This document shows, piece after piece, positions 1-7,847 of a stretch of 23,071 bases of DNA. Under the pieces are notes generated by a model. It was given only the letters and a program-made list of their open reading frames with translations, searched no databases and was not told the origin of the DNA. A program made the position numbers and the translations under genes. Each line of letters begins with the position of its first letter. Positions within the stretch are counted from its first letter, which is position 1. Source of the stretch: JAVBLF01 sp031553675 (lineage in GTDB: Bacteria > Bacillota > Clostridia > Christensenellales > CALWSW01); NCBI GenBank assembly GCA_031553675.1, contig JAVBLF010000136.1:1-23071 (forward strand), in the 5' to 3' direction.

Positions 1-659
1 TCGACGAGGCTGTGGGGTTTGTTCGTGTGGATGAGCAGCATCTCGTGTTCGCCCAGGGCGAGCGGGACATAGCGGTAGTCCAGCGTGTGGCAGTCGAGCA
101 GGATGGCGTGGTCGCGCTTGCCGAGGGAGGACGCGAACTGATCCATGATGCCGCAGTTGACGCCGACGTATTCGTTTTCGGCGCGGCGGGCCATGACGGC
201 CAGCTTGACGTGGTCGATCGGCTGTTCGGCGAGCGAGAGCAGGGCGTAGGCGGTGACGACCTCGATCGACGCCGAAGACGACAGGCCGCCGCCGTAGGGG
301 ACGGTGCCGTGATAGAGCAGATCGCAGCCGGGGATTTCGTAGCCTTCCTGCGCAAGCGCCCAAGCGGCGCCAATCTGGTAGTTGCCCCAGGGGAGGGTGC
401 GGTAGGCGTCGAGATCGTCGAGATCGGCATCGACGCGGTCGGGCAGGCTCGTGACGGCCAGACGCATGCGCTTGTCGCCGCGTTTGCGAGCGACGACGGC
501 ATTGGCGAGCGTCAGCGCAGCCGGAAACACGTAGCCGCCATTGTAGTCGGTGTGCTCGCCGATCAGATTGACGCGCCCGGGCGCTGTAAAGATCCGGAGA
601 TCGGATGCGTCACCGCCGTAGATCGACAGAAATCGGGCGATCAGTTCGTCGGGTTTCAT
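1..659 (-). CDS. galK: Galactokinase, N-terminal 219 residues (runs off the left edge)
   Basis: Galactokinase phosphorylates galactose to galactose-1-phosphate in the cytoplasm, the first committed step of the Leloir pathway. The visible N-terminal part carries the galactokinase signature GRVNLIGEHTDYNGGYVFP at about residues 28-46. It also has the GHMP-kinase ATP-binding motif GTVPYGGGLSSSASIEV at about residues 118-134. The start ATG at 659 overlaps the galT stop in an ATGA arrangement, and an AAGGAGG sits about 6 nt upstream inside the end of galT, so the two genes are translationally coupled. The C-terminal part, roughly 170 residues for a normal family member, lies outside the window. 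Family assignment is secure; whether the full gene is intact cannot be seen. Confidence 0.96.
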   Translation of the reverse strand, partial: MKPDELIARFLSIYGGDASDLRIFTAPGRVNLIGEHTDYNGGYVFPAALTLANAVVARKRGDKRMRLAVTSLPDRVDADLDDLDAYRTLPWGNYQIGAAWALAQEGYEIPGCDLLYHGTVPYGGGLSSSASIEVVTAYALLSLAEQPIDHVKLAVMARRAENEYVGVNCGIMDQFASSLGKRDHAILLDCHTLDYRYVPLALGEHEMLLIHTNKPHSLV

Positions 660-1642
660 GGGGCGGCCTCCTTGTCGTTCGCGCAAAAGCGGTCATACGC
701 GGCGCGGAGTTCGACAGCTTTTTCTTCGGGCGCGGTCGGGTTGCAATGCGCGCCTGCGCCTGTTTCGCTCGAGGCGTTGAATTGCTGTTTGTCAGCGGAA
801 CGCAGGGGGGTAAAAAACTCGATGTGGAAGCGGTAGCAATCGCTTGCGTCCTCGCCGTGAAGCGGCCCTTGCTGCATGCACATCATGTAAGGGAAGGGCA
901 TGTCAAAGAGCGCGTCGAGCATGCCCACGGCGTTGCGGACCGTGCGGGCGAGCGAGGCGCGTTCGGCGGCGGTGAGATCCCAAAGGTAGAGGACATTCCG
1001 CCGGGCGACGATCGAGATGCCGTAGGCGTTTTCGGCAAAAAAGGGCAAAAGCACCGTGAAGTGTTCGTCCTCGAAGATGACGCGGCGGCTGTCGGCGCGT
1101 TCGGCGTCGAGCCAATCCGCGACGAGGTTGCGACCGGTCGCGGCGTGGTGATCGCGGCAGGCGGCCAGTTTGTCGCCGACTTTCTTGGGCACGAATGGGT
1201 AGGCGTAGATCTGCCCGTGCGGGTGCGGCATGGTGACGCCGACTTCCTTGCCGCGGTTTTCGAATACGAATACGTAGCGAACCGCCGGATCCTGGGCGAG
1301 TGCTTGGGAGCGCTCCGTCCAGAGCTCGACGAGTGCTTCGACGTGGGACAGCGGCAATGCGGGCAGCGTCGCCGTGTGGTCGGGCGAGTAGAGGATCACT
1401 TCGCATTTGCCATAAGCGGGCATGGTTTGAAAGAAGTCGTTTGCCACGTCGTCCGGCGCAGGTGGAGTTGGGCTGAGCGCCGGAAAGTCGTTGTCGTACT
1501 TCCACACCTCGAAGCGTTCGGGCACGCGTCCGCTCCCAGGGCAAAACGGACACCAGTCCGCGGGCATTTGCGGGCGGTTTTGCCGGTGGGATGCCACCAT
1601 GAGCCAATCGCGCTTAAAGGGATTGTATCGCAGTTCTGCCAT
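656..1642 (-). CDS. galT: Galactose-1-phosphate uridylyltransferase
   Basis: GalT transfers UMP from UDP-glucose to galactose-1-phosphate, the second Leloir step. The 328-residue protein has a CPFC zinc-type pair (C31, C34) and the active-site motif HPHGQ at residues 140-144, in which the second His (H142) corresponds to the uridylylated nucleophile. This is the class I GalT architecture, slightly shorter than the E. coli protein. The reading frame stays open nine codons further upstream, but the ATG at 1642 is chosen because AAGGAGG lies 5-6 nt before it and the protein then starts MAELRYNPF, as expected for the family. It is the first gene of a galTK operon and has a clear promoter upstream. 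No galE or galM is visible. Confidence 0.96.
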   Translation of the reverse strand: MAELRYNPFKRDWLMVASHRQNRPQMPADWCPFCPGSGRVPERFEVWKYDNDFPALSPTPPAPDDVANDFFQTMPAYGKCEVILYSPDHTATLPALPLSHVEALVELWTERSQALAQDPAVRYVFVFENRGKEVGVTMPHPHGQIYAYPFVPKKVGDKLAACRDHHAATGRNLVADWLDAERADSRRVIFEDEHFTVLLPFFAENAYGISIVARRNVLYLWDLTAAERASLARTVRNAVGMLDALFDMPFPYMMCMQQGPLHGEDASDCYRFHIEFFTPLRSADKQQFNASSETGAGAHCNPTAPEEKAVELRAAYDRFCANDKEAAP

Positions 1643-1701
1643 CGGAACCTCCTTGGAAGGGGTGCGCAAGACGGGTTGGAAATCGATTCATTTTTGACTC
1701 T

Positions 1702-1730
1702 ATTATATCATCGACCCTTTGCCATTTCAA
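1702..1730 (-). promoter_or_regulatory. Sigma-A-type promoter of galTK
   Basis: Read on the minus strand, TTGAAA (1730-1725) is followed by a 17-nt spacer and TATAAT (1707-1702). It lies about 60 nt upstream of the galT start. No clear operator palindrome was found around it. Confidence 0.75.
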
Positions 1731-1773
1731 GGAATGCAGAACAAAAGGCATGCCGAATCTTCTCGAACTGTGC

Positions 1774-1779
1774 TACGAT
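1774..1779 (+). promoter_or_regulatory. Possible extended -10 of the nitroreductase gene
   Basis: TGC-TACGAT at 1771-1779 resembles an extended -10 element about 50 nt before the nitroreductase start. There is no convincing -35 box, so this is weak. Confidence 0.3.
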
Positions 1780-1828
1780 GGGGGTGGAAGTGCATGCGCA
1801 AAGTGCCGCTGAAGGAGGCGTTGAAACC

Positions 1829-2413
1829 ATGGATTTCACAGAACTGCTGCGATATCGGAAATCGACGCGCAAGTTTACCGACGAGGCGATTTCGCAGGAC
1901 GATTTGACGCGGATACTGGCCGCCGCGAACGGCGCGCCCGTCGGCAGCAACCTCTACCGAGACGTCCACCTGACGATCGTGCGGGATCGGGGCGTACTCG
2001 ACGCGCTGGCGGAAGCCGCCATCCAAAGGCTGGAGGACAAAGAAACGATGCGGCGCATCGTCGGAGACATCCCGGCCAGCGCCATCGATCCGAAGCTGAT
2101 CGACCCCTTTTACCATGCGCCCCTCGTCGTCTTTGTGTCGCACCGAAAGCAGGATCTGCAACCGGGCATCGAGTATTCCAATGTCGCCTGCATCGTGTAT
2201 TCCATGCACCTGGCCGCGACGGAATTGGGGCTGGGCAGCGTCTTCATGTGGGGCGTACTCGAAGCCATGCGCGAATTCCCCGAACGCGATCACACCGAGC
2301 TCTTGCAGCTTCCGGACGGCTTCGAACCGCTGCTGGGGCTGGCGGTCGGCCATCCGGCAAGCGAGCGGCGTGCGCGCGACATCAAGGAGCGAATCGGCGT
2401 CAATTGGGTGTAG
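1829..2413 (+). CDS. Nitroreductase-family FMN oxidoreductase
   Basis: The 194-residue protein begins MDFTELLRYRKSTRKFTDE, the N-terminal R-x-S-x-R-x-F/Y signature of the nitroreductase family, whose members bind FMN and reduce substrates with NAD(P)H. The segment AANGAPVGSN at about residues 32-41 and the C-terminal segment LLGLAVGHPA also fit; the latter corresponds to the usual G-Y/L-P motif. The physiological substrate cannot be predicted. The frame is open upstream, but the ATG at 1829 is chosen because AGGAGG lies at 1813-1818 and the family signature starts immediately. The 10-nt spacing is a little long. The gene is monocistronic, divergent from galTK, and ends at a strong bidirectional terminator. 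Confidence 0.9.
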   Translation: MDFTELLRYRKSTRKFTDEAISQDDLTRILAAANGAPVGSNLYRDVHLTIVRDRGVLDALAEAAIQRLEDKETMRRIVGDIPASAIDPKLIDPFYHAPLVVFVSHRKQDLQPGIEYSNVACIVYSMHLAATELGLGSVFMWGVLEAMREFPERDHTELLQLPDGFEPLLGLAVGHPASERRARDIKERIGVNWV

Positions 2414-2424
2414 GCGATCAAAAG

Positions 2425-2450
2425 GGGAGAGGACCTGCCTCTCCCTTTTT
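2425..2450. terminator. Bidirectional rho-independent terminator
   Basis: An 8-bp perfect stem (GGGAGAGG at 2425-2432, CCTCTCCC at 2438-2445) with a 5-nt loop is followed by TTTTT on the plus strand. It is flanked by AAAA on the left, which gives a T-run on the minus strand. It serves the nitroreductase gene and the convergent M23 peptidase gene. Confidence 0.88.
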
Positions 2451-2471
2451 CGCGCGAAATGGCGTCGTGAT

Positions 2472-3764
2472 TCAGTTCGGTAGCTTGAGATAGCCCATAA
2501 AGGGGTTGTAGGGAATGCCCTTGTGACGGATTTCGAAATGGAGGTGGGGGGCATTCGCACCGGTCTTGCCGGAATAGCCGATCAGGTCGCCCTTTTCAAC
2601 GTGGTCGCCCGAACTGACGGAAACGCTGTTCAGGTGGGCGTAGACGGTGGTAAAGCCTTCGCCATGGTTGAGCTCGATGACCCTTCCATACGTGCCGGTG
2701 CCCTTGGGCTTGGTGTACCAGGTGACGGTGCCGCGCGCCGACGCGTAGACGGGGGTGTCCATGGACGCGCGCAGGTCGATGCCGTAATGGATGCGCCCGT
2801 AGGATTTGCGCCAACCGAAATAGGACGTAACGGTCATGCGCTTCAGCGGGTAGGCAAAGGAAAACGAGGCTTCGGGTCCGGCGACGCCCTGGGTGGCGTC
2901 GGAGGCGCTGACGGCTTTTTTGTTGATATTGGGGTAGAACTCGCCCGCGCCCATCTTGGGATTGCTCGCCCAGGTGCTGGTCGGCCTCGCGTAGTTGAAG
3001 GCCGAATCATTTTTCGAAGGCCAGCCGTCCTTTTCGAGGCTTGTGTCCGCGGCTGGGGGTACGGCGATCTTGCGCGGATCGAGCTCGGCGGCTTCTTCGG
3101 TGGTGAGCAAGGGGGGCGTGCCCGTGTCGTCGGCCAAGGGCGTTCCGGACATGGACGCGTCCTGCTTGTCGGGATAGGCGACGATCGCGTGGGAACGTTC
3201 GTCCCCGCCGAGGAAATGGCCCTCCAGCTCTTGCGGTGCCTGCGCGTCGGGCGGGCTGATCATGCCGATCTCGGTGACGATGTCGGCGATCGTGTCGGAG
3301 GCGCTGTACGCGAGCGATTGCGTGCGGGCAGCGTTGCGTTGGGTCGTGCGGACGGAAACGGTGCTGGATTTGGGCAGAGAAGCGCTTCCGCGTTTGCGCT
3401 GTGTCGTCGCGCGCGCGGAGGCTTGCGTGTCGCACACGATGCGGTAGCTCGACGCGTTGACGCCCCATGCGTCGGCGCGTTCCTCGCTTTGCACGCTCGT
3501 GGGCCGGAGGTCGTAGCGGTTGGCGTTGCTGGCGTCGAGGGTGTGAAAAGGGTGCGTGCTCGCCCCGAAGAGGAGCGACAAGACGGCGCCGGGTACGGCG
3601 ATGGCCATCAGTCCGGCCGCCAACACGGGCAAAGCGCCGTTTTTGGCCGCGTGCCAAGCCGTGCTTTCGGCGAGGGCTGTGCGGCCGTCGTTGAGGGTCC
3701 GGTCAGAAAAGCGGCGGCCGCCCTCCTGACCGAAATTGTGATGCTCAAAACTCTCCACTCTCAT
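2472..3764 (-). CDS. Membrane-anchored M23-family (lysostaphin-type) peptidase
   Basis: Predicted zinc peptidase acting on peptidoglycan cross-bridges or stem peptides outside the membrane. The 430-residue protein has a short cytoplasmic N-terminus, one membrane segment at about residues 45-66, and a long Ser/Thr/Ala/Pro-rich linker of about 240 residues. The C-terminal M23 domain contains HYGID (zinc ligands H326 and D330) and HLHFEIR (H407, H409). All expected metal and catalytic positions appear to be present, so it is probably active. The start at 3764 is preceded by AAAGGTGAG at a workable distance; the frame is open to 3893 but the upstream residues are basic and uncharacteristic. It is convergent with the nitroreductase gene and lies downstream of another envelope gene in the same orientation. 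Its exact role in cell-wall remodelling is inferred from family alone. Confidence 0.9.
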   Translation of the reverse strand: MRVESFEHHNFGQEGGRRFSDRTLNDGRTALAESTAWHAAKNGALPVLAAGLMAIAVPGAVLSLLFGASTHPFHTLDASNANRYDLRPTSVQSEERADAWGVNASSYRIVCDTQASARATTQRKRGSASLPKSSTVSVRTTQRNAARTQSLAYSASDTIADIVTEIGMISPPDAQAPQELEGHFLGGDERSHAIVAYPDKQDASMSGTPLADDTGTPPLLTTEEAAELDPRKIAVPPAADTSLEKDGWPSKNDSAFNYARPTSTWASNPKMGAGEFYPNINKKAVSASDATQGVAGPEASFSFAYPLKRMTVTSYFGWRKSYGRIHYGIDLRASMDTPVYASARGTVTWYTKPKGTGTYGRVIELNHGEGFTTVYAHLNSVSVSSGDHVEKGDLIGYSGKTGANAPHLHFEIRHKGIPYNPFMGYLKLPN

Positions 3765-3799
3765 ACATCTCACCTTTACATGGGTCGGGGGTCGTTCCG

Positions 3800-3942
3800 A
3801 ACGGCAGCGTCCGAAGGAATGAGACGACTGCCGTTTGCGACGAAAGCAAGCTTCCCCTCGAGCTTTCGTGCACGTTTGTCTTACCGTTGCCAAGTCGTGG
3901 GACCGGTTGCAGCACAGACAACGATGCTACAGCGCGGCTGTG
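3800..3942 (-). promoter_or_regulatory. Structured 5' leader of the M23 peptidase gene
   Basis: About 180 nt separate the likely transcription start from the M23 start codon and hold several perfect stems. ACAGC/GCTGT flank a 3-nt loop at about 3929-3941. ACGAAAGC/GCTTTCGT lie at 3840-3847 and 3862-3869. A 12-bp stem with one bulge has AACGGCAG plus CGTC at 3800-3811, pairing with GACG and CTGCCGTT at 3823-3835. I could not match it to a known riboswitch class. Confidence 0.4.
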
Positions 3943-3952
3943 AAAAACCGTG

Positions 3953-3981
3953 TTTGTAAATAGGCTGATATCTGGAATCAA
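3953..3981 (-). promoter_or_regulatory. Possible promoter of the M23 peptidase gene
   Basis: On the minus strand TTGATT (3981-3976) and TACAAA (3958-3953) are separated by 17 nt. The match is moderate. The -35 box abuts the hairpin that ends the upstream gene. Confidence 0.4.
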
Positions 3982-4006
3982 GACGGAACGCGTTTGGCGT
4001 TCCGTC
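3982..4006 (-). terminator. Strong hairpin after the M1-like gene (possible terminator)
   Basis: A perfect 10-bp inverted repeat (GACGGAACGC at 3982-3991, GCGTTCCGTC at 3997-4006) with a 5-nt loop lies about 40 nt downstream of the stop codon. Only a weak T-rich tail follows on the minus strand (TTGATT), so termination may be partial. Confidence 0.5.
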
Positions 4007-4043
4007 GGTGGCCGATTGTGGGGGTGGGGCGGGGGCGAAATGC

Positions 4044-5558
4044 TCAGTGTCGCAAGGTCGAACGATAGCGCTCGACGAGGGCGAACACGCCGTCTCGCAG
4101 CGCGCTGTCCCAGTTGGCGCCGAAGTCTTGCGCGTTGGCGGCGCGTCCGTTGGCGGCGATGCGGTATTCGAGCAGGGCCGCGTCGTAGTCGCCCGTAGGC
4201 AGTGCGGACAGCAAATCCGCCCATTCCTTGGCTTCGGGGCGGCCTTCATACGCTTCGTCGGGATCGGCGCCGATCGAGATCGCGTAGCGGGCGGCCAGAT
4301 CCTGGCAGATCAGCTCGTTAAGGGCGGTGGCGGTCGCGTCACCGGCGATGTCCGAGCCGAAAAAGAGGCGAGCGATCGCGAAAGCCAGGCGGGTCGCCAG
4401 CTTGGAATCGCGTTCATCGTCCGGCACGTCGATCACGATCAGACCGGCGTGGGTGGCGCTGCCTGAATCGATGCCCGACTCGAAGATCGCGAGCGATTCG
4501 TTATAAGGTCCGAGGATGGCGGCGTCATAGGCCAGGATGGCCTTGGCGTTTTCGAGTAGGCGGTTCATCTTGGCCGTGCGGGATGCGCTGACCTGGATCT
4601 TGCCCTCGGTGGTGAGGCGGCGATCCGGACCGAACACGATCGCGATGTCGCGGACGTTTTCGGCTTCGATCTTCCAGCTTCCGTCGCTCTGCTGGGTGAC
4701 CTGCCCCGTCGCGTGGATCGCCTCGGTATCGGGCGCGATCAGGTTGACCGTGTAATCGCCCTTCATGGCGTAGTAGGGGACGGGCATGCCGTTGGGCGGG
4801 TCGAGTAACCAGCCGTTGGGACCAAAGCCCGCAGCGGTGGGGTAGAAATTCGTCAGGCGGACGGAGCGGGAGCTTCGTCCAAAGGCGGCGGTGTTGTCGG
4901 GGAGCTCGCAGCTAAAGGCGAGCGACATGCGCGCCGTCTGCCCCGGAGCGATCGTGGCGGGCAGGTGCACCCAGACGATGCTGGGGTCGGTGTCGTCGGG
5001 GGTATAGGCACAGGCCTGGCCGTCGACGATCACGCGGCTCCAGACGAGCTGGCTCTGCGCTTGGCCTTCCACGGCGCGGGGTTCGCCCGCGTAGACCCGA
5101 AGCGGTATCGCTTCGATCGCTGCGACGTTGGGGTTCGTGTATTCGATCTGCTCTTTGACGTCCAGTCGCGAAGCGTCGTCGTTGAGCGTCAGCTCGAGCG
5201 CGTAACGCTGGCGCGGTTCGGCGATGTCGGCTGGCAGGGGGGGCGTCGTTTCGGGGAGGAAGGCGGCGTTTTCGTCCTCGCCTGCGTCGGACGCGGCGAT
5301 CGGCGTTGGACTCGATACAGGCGAAGGAGTAGCGGAGTTCAGTGCGCTCGACAGGGGCGTTTTGAACGGCGCCGTGACTGTCATGACCGTCTTCTTGGCG
5401 AAGTGCAGGATGTTGAGGTCGTAGGGCAATCCGAGCCGTGTGCCGACGATGGGGGCCAAAACGAGGAGTGTGACCACACCCAAGATCGAAAACGAGGCTG
5501 TGCGGCGCCTACGTCTGCGCCTCTGGCTGGGAGATTCATATCGGCTGATCTGCCTCAA
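4044..5558 (-). CDS. M1-peptidase-like membrane protein lacking the zinc-site residues
   Basis: A 504-residue protein with a basic cytoplasmic head (seven consecutive Arg at residues 13-19), one membrane anchor at about 22-39, a low-complexity linker and a large extracytoplasmic region. The region at about 355-425 follows the layout of M1 (gluzincin) aminopeptidases: LGPYNESLAIFE, then a GxMEN-like position reading GSATH (366-370), then LAFAIARLFFG where HExxHQWFG is expected. Both zinc His and the catalytic Glu are replaced (F393, A394, R397). A Glu near the third-ligand position (E415) remains. It is therefore probably a non-catalytic pseudo-peptidase; this is my alignment by eye. The start is taken as TTG at 5558 because AAGGAG lies 7 nt upstream and the basic-then-membrane topology follows; an ATG at 5600 and one at 5651 are less likely. 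Confidence 0.72.
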   Translation of the reverse strand: MRQISRYESPSQRRRRRRRTASFSILGVVTLLVLAPIVGTRLGLPYDLNILHFAKKTVMTVTAPFKTPLSSALNSATPSPVSSPTPIAASDAGEDENAAFLPETTPPLPADIAEPRQRYALELTLNDDASRLDVKEQIEYTNPNVAAIEAIPLRVYAGEPRAVEGQAQSQLVWSRVIVDGQACAYTPDDTDPSIVWVHLPATIAPGQTARMSLAFSCELPDNTAAFGRSSRSVRLTNFYPTAAGFGPNGWLLDPPNGMPVPYYAMKGDYTVNLIAPDTEAIHATGQVTQQSDGSWKIEAENVRDIAIVFGPDRRLTTEGKIQVSASRTAKMNRLLENAKAILAYDAAILGPYNESLAIFESGIDSGSATHAGLIVIDVPDDERDSKLATRLAFAIARLFFGSDIAGDATATALNELICQDLAARYAISIGADPDEAYEGRPEAKEWADLLSALPTGDYDAALLEYRIAANGRAANAQDFGANWDSALRDGVFALVERYRSTLRH

Positions 5559-5649
5559 AACGCTCTCCTTTCCTGCGCTTGGACGGCAGACGAATTGCAT
5601 GGCGGGCGTGAGCAGCGTGGCTGCGCGACCGTATTTGCCATCTTTTCCC

Positions 5650-5658
5650 ATTATAACA
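5650..5658 (-). promoter_or_regulatory. Extended -10 promoter of the M1-like gene
   Basis: On the minus strand TGT-TATAAT occupies 5658-5650, about 90 nt upstream of the TTG start. There is no good -35 box, as is common for extended -10 promoters. Confidence 0.6.
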
Positions 5659-5731
5659 CAAATACTGGGAAATGGAAGGGCCTTTCCAGCGTTTCGTCAT
5701 TTGCGCCAAATCGCACCTGAAGATCCAACGG

Positions 5732-6080
5732 ATTCATCATGCGGATCAAAGGTTTGCTGGCCCCACGTGTGGGCCGTTTTTGCTGTAACGGGCGATTGAT
5801 AATGCCAATCAAGGGTGAACTTTGCTCAGGCAAAAATGGGATGATCCTTATGGTACGTGGGCGATTGGTAATGCGAATCAAGGGTTGGAACCCGCCACCC
5901 AAAAACAGGTTATCAAATCCGCTGTCGAAACGAGTTGAGGTTTCCCAAGCGGGCGATTGATAATCGCCCCTAGATCCCGATAACCTTGTTTATGCGCCTG
6001 TAGGGGCGATTATCAATCGCCCGTTGCAGCCGTACGGCCTCGCGATACGTTAGGTTCGTAACCCTTGATTCGCATTCATA
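5732..6080. repeat. Dispersed palindromic repeat cluster, family 1, copy 1
   Basis: This gene-free stretch is built from repeated pieces. The degenerate unit GGGCGATTGRTAATGCSAATC plus AAGGGT occurs at about 5790 and 5859, and a weaker form at 5736. The core is a perfect 23-bp inverted repeat with arms at 5950-5972 and 6001-6023. Each arm is itself a hairpin, GGGCGATT-GAT-AATCGCCC. The right flank reads CGCGATACGTTAGG (6041-6054) and ends in ACCCTTGATTCGCATT. The same order reappears inverted at 11.5 kb and partially at 17.2 and 22.75 kb. Short open frames here simply translate the repeats. Confidence 0.85.
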
Positions 6081-6085
6081 AGGGG

Positions 6086-6102
6086 CCGCCGTTCAGCGGC
6101 GG
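6086..6102. repeat. Isolated GC-rich hairpin
   Basis: CCGCCG (6086-6091) and CGGCGG (6097-6102) form a perfect 6-bp stem with loop TTCAG. It lies at the right end of the repeat cluster, with no T-run. Confidence 0.45.
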
Positions 6103-6155
6103 ACGTGCTCGGGTCGGCGCTCTTGGCCGGGCCGCAACGCCCACCCATTTGCGCG

Positions 6156-6184
6156 TTGGTTCGCGCCGTTAATTGTGGTAAAAT
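6156..6184 (+). promoter_or_regulatory. Promoter of the dnaD-like/dnaC-like pair
   Basis: TTGGTT (6156-6161), a 17-nt spacer and TAAAAT (6179-6184). It implies a leader of about 180 nt that carries a GGGGG/CCCCC hairpin just before the ribosome binding site. Confidence 0.6.
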
Positions 6185-6327
6185 ACAATATGTCGATGGG
6201 CGTTCGTTTGAAATCGCGAACACCGTCGAAGTATCGGAAAATGACGTGGCTTCGATCTCGGAAGCGATTTTCGCCTTGCGGGAAGCCGTGCAATGGCGCA
6301 ATCCATCGGGATTCCGGACCTTTGGCC

Positions 6328-6343
6328 GGGGGACAGCGCCCCC
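6328..6343 (+). repeat. Leader hairpin, family 2, copy A (single-hairpin form)
   Basis: GGGGG-ACAGCG-CCCCC followed by AAAAGAACGTAAC, 17 nt before the AGGAGG of the DnaD-like gene. It resembles the second hairpin and tail of the module at 18002-18030 (GGGGAC-AAA-GTCCCC, then CAAAGGAGCGTAAC). Confidence 0.55.
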
Positions 6344-6371
6344 AAAAGAACGTAACTATAGGAGGATGGCG

Positions 6372-7847
6372 GTGGCTGGAAACCATAAACCTGCCGCGCT
6401 TTGCAGCTTGTCGGGCGACGCGGCGCTCTTTTCGTCGACGTCGGTCGAAAATCTCTTCATCCAGGAATTCATGCGCGACGCGCCCGGCGACTTCGTGAAG
6501 GTCTACCTCTTCGGGCTGATGCACAGCCAGTATCCGGATACGGCCGAAACGAGCATCGAGAAGTTTGCGTCGGCGCTGGGCCTGGAGCTCGACCGTGTGC
6601 AAAAGGCATTTCTGTATTGGCGCAACAAAGGACTTGTCCGCGAGAAGAACCACGGCTTTGAATTCGCCAACGTCCGGAGCGCCATGTTCGAGGGCAAGCT
6701 CGCCGTGGCGGGCGATCGCCTTTACGAGCACGCGGAGTTGTCCAATCGTATCGAAGAGGCGGCGGGCGGGCGGGCGTTTACGCCGGCGGAATACGCGATC
6801 CTCTACGACCTCGTCGACATCGACGGCTTCGAAGAGGAAGCGGTCGTTTGGCTGGTGCGGCATTGCGAAGCCGCCTATGGAAAAAAGCTCAACAAGACCC
6901 GCTTGGAATCGATCGCGCGCGAGTGGAAGCAGGCCGGGCGCTCGACCGAGGACGCCGCGCGCACCTTCGTACTGGCCCGCGAGCAAAAGCAGAGCCCTGC
7001 CAACGAGATCCTCGCGAAGCTGGGCATCCTGCGCATCGCGTCCGAGGCCGAGCACAAGCTCTATCTCAAATGGACGGGGACATGGGGCTTTTCGCACGAC
7101 GCGATCGCCGCCGCCTGCGACGGCATGACGGGCGTCCAAAAGCCGAACTTTCTCTACCTCGACAAGCGGCTGTCGTCGCTCTACGAAAAGGGGCAGACGA
7201 CAGCCCGCACGATACTCGAAGGCGCCAAGGTCAAGACGGCCTTTGACGAAAAGGTGCAGATGTGCATGTTCCGGCTGGGCTTGTCGGGCATGGTCACGGA
7301 CGTCAACCGCAGCTTCTACCGCACCTGGACGGAGAGCTATGGCCTCCAGCCCGACGCGGTTCTCCTGATCTGCGACGAAGTCAGCGCCCAGGGAAGTCCG
7401 TCGTTCAAGGCGGTCGAAACGTTGGCGGCCTCCTTCGCGCGCAGGGGTTTGCATGACGTCGAAGACATCCGGCGCGATCGCGCGCTTGGCGACGAGGCGA
7501 CGCGCGTCTTCCGCGCGGCGGGCCTGTCCACCGTGCCGAAAGAGGAAGACAAAACGCGCTTGGCCGAATGGAAACAAGACCTTCCGATGGAGCTGATCCT
7601 CTTGGCGGCGTCCTACGCGTCGGAGGCGCAACGCCCGAAAGCGTATCTGGCGCGCGTCCTGGACGACTGGCGAAAAAGCGGCATCCGCACGCTCGACGCG
7701 GCCAAGCGCGATCGCGAGGCGCGTGTGGCCAAGCGTTCCCGCGAATCCGAACCGTCCCAACGCGCGGCCAATGGCGTGCATTACGGCAACGAACGGAAGT
7801 ACGACAACGGCACGCTCGACGCGTTGATCGAGGATCTGACGGAGTAA
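6372..7847 (+). CDS. DnaD-domain replication-initiation protein
   Basis: Likely primosome component that helps load the replicative helicase at the origin or during restart, as DnaD/DnaB do in Bacillus. The 491-residue protein has an N-terminal winged-helix-like region (about residues 20-110, including FASALGLELDRVQKAFLYW). Two DnaD (DnaB_2-type) segments follow: one near residues 200-280 (GFSHDAIAAACDG then KPNFLYLDKRL) and one near 395-435 with the hallmark Y-x4-L-x2-W pattern (KAYLARVLDDWRKSGI). The C-terminus is basic and polar. The start is probably GTG at 6372, because AGGAGG at 6360-6365 directly abuts the in-frame ATG at 6366 but is 6 nt from the GTG. The frame is open back to 6105 and residues encoded at 6189-6300 look protein-like, so a longer form is not excluded. 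The helicase-loader gene follows. Confidence 0.85.
   Translation: MAGNHKPAALCSLSGDAALFSSTSVENLFIQEFMRDAPGDFVKVYLFGLMHSQYPDTAETSIEKFASALGLELDRVQKAFLYWRNKGLVREKNHGFEFANVRSAMFEGKLAVAGDRLYEHAELSNRIEEAAGGRAFTPAEYAILYDLVDIDGFEEEAVVWLVRHCEAAYGKKLNKTRLESIAREWKQAGRSTEDAARTFVLAREQKQSPANEILAKLGILRIASEAEHKLYLKWTGTWGFSHDAIAAACDGMTGVQKPNFLYLDKRLSSLYEKGQTTARTILEGAKVKTAFDEKVQMCMFRLGLSGMVTDVNRSFYRTWTESYGLQPDAVLLICDEVSAQGSPSFKAVETLAASFARRGLHDVEDIRRDRALGDEATRVFRAAGLSTVPKEEDKTRLAEWKQDLPMELILLAASYASEAQRPKAYLARVLDDWRKSGIRTLDAAKRDREARVAKRSRESEPSQRAANGVHYGNERKYDNGTLDALIEDLTE

Noticed and set aside
2523..3959. Long plus-strand frame of 478 codons
   Set aside because: Antisense to the M23 peptidase, whose HYGID and HLHFEIR motifs establish the coding strand.
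3765..3981. c-di-AMP (ydaO) or c-di-GMP (GEMM) riboswitch
   Set aside because: The leader is structured and precedes a cell-wall hydrolase, but the conserved core sequences of either class were not recognisable.
5739..5960. Short frame encoding repeated MRIKG-like peptides
   Set aside because: It only translates the intergenic repeat units and has no ribosome binding site.
5732..6080. CRISPR array
   Set aside because: The repeats are palindromic, of unequal spacing and mixed orientation, without regular spacers or cas genes.
6093..7781. Minus-strand frame of 562 codons
   Set aside because: Antisense shadow of the DnaD-domain gene; no motif, and no ribosome binding site.
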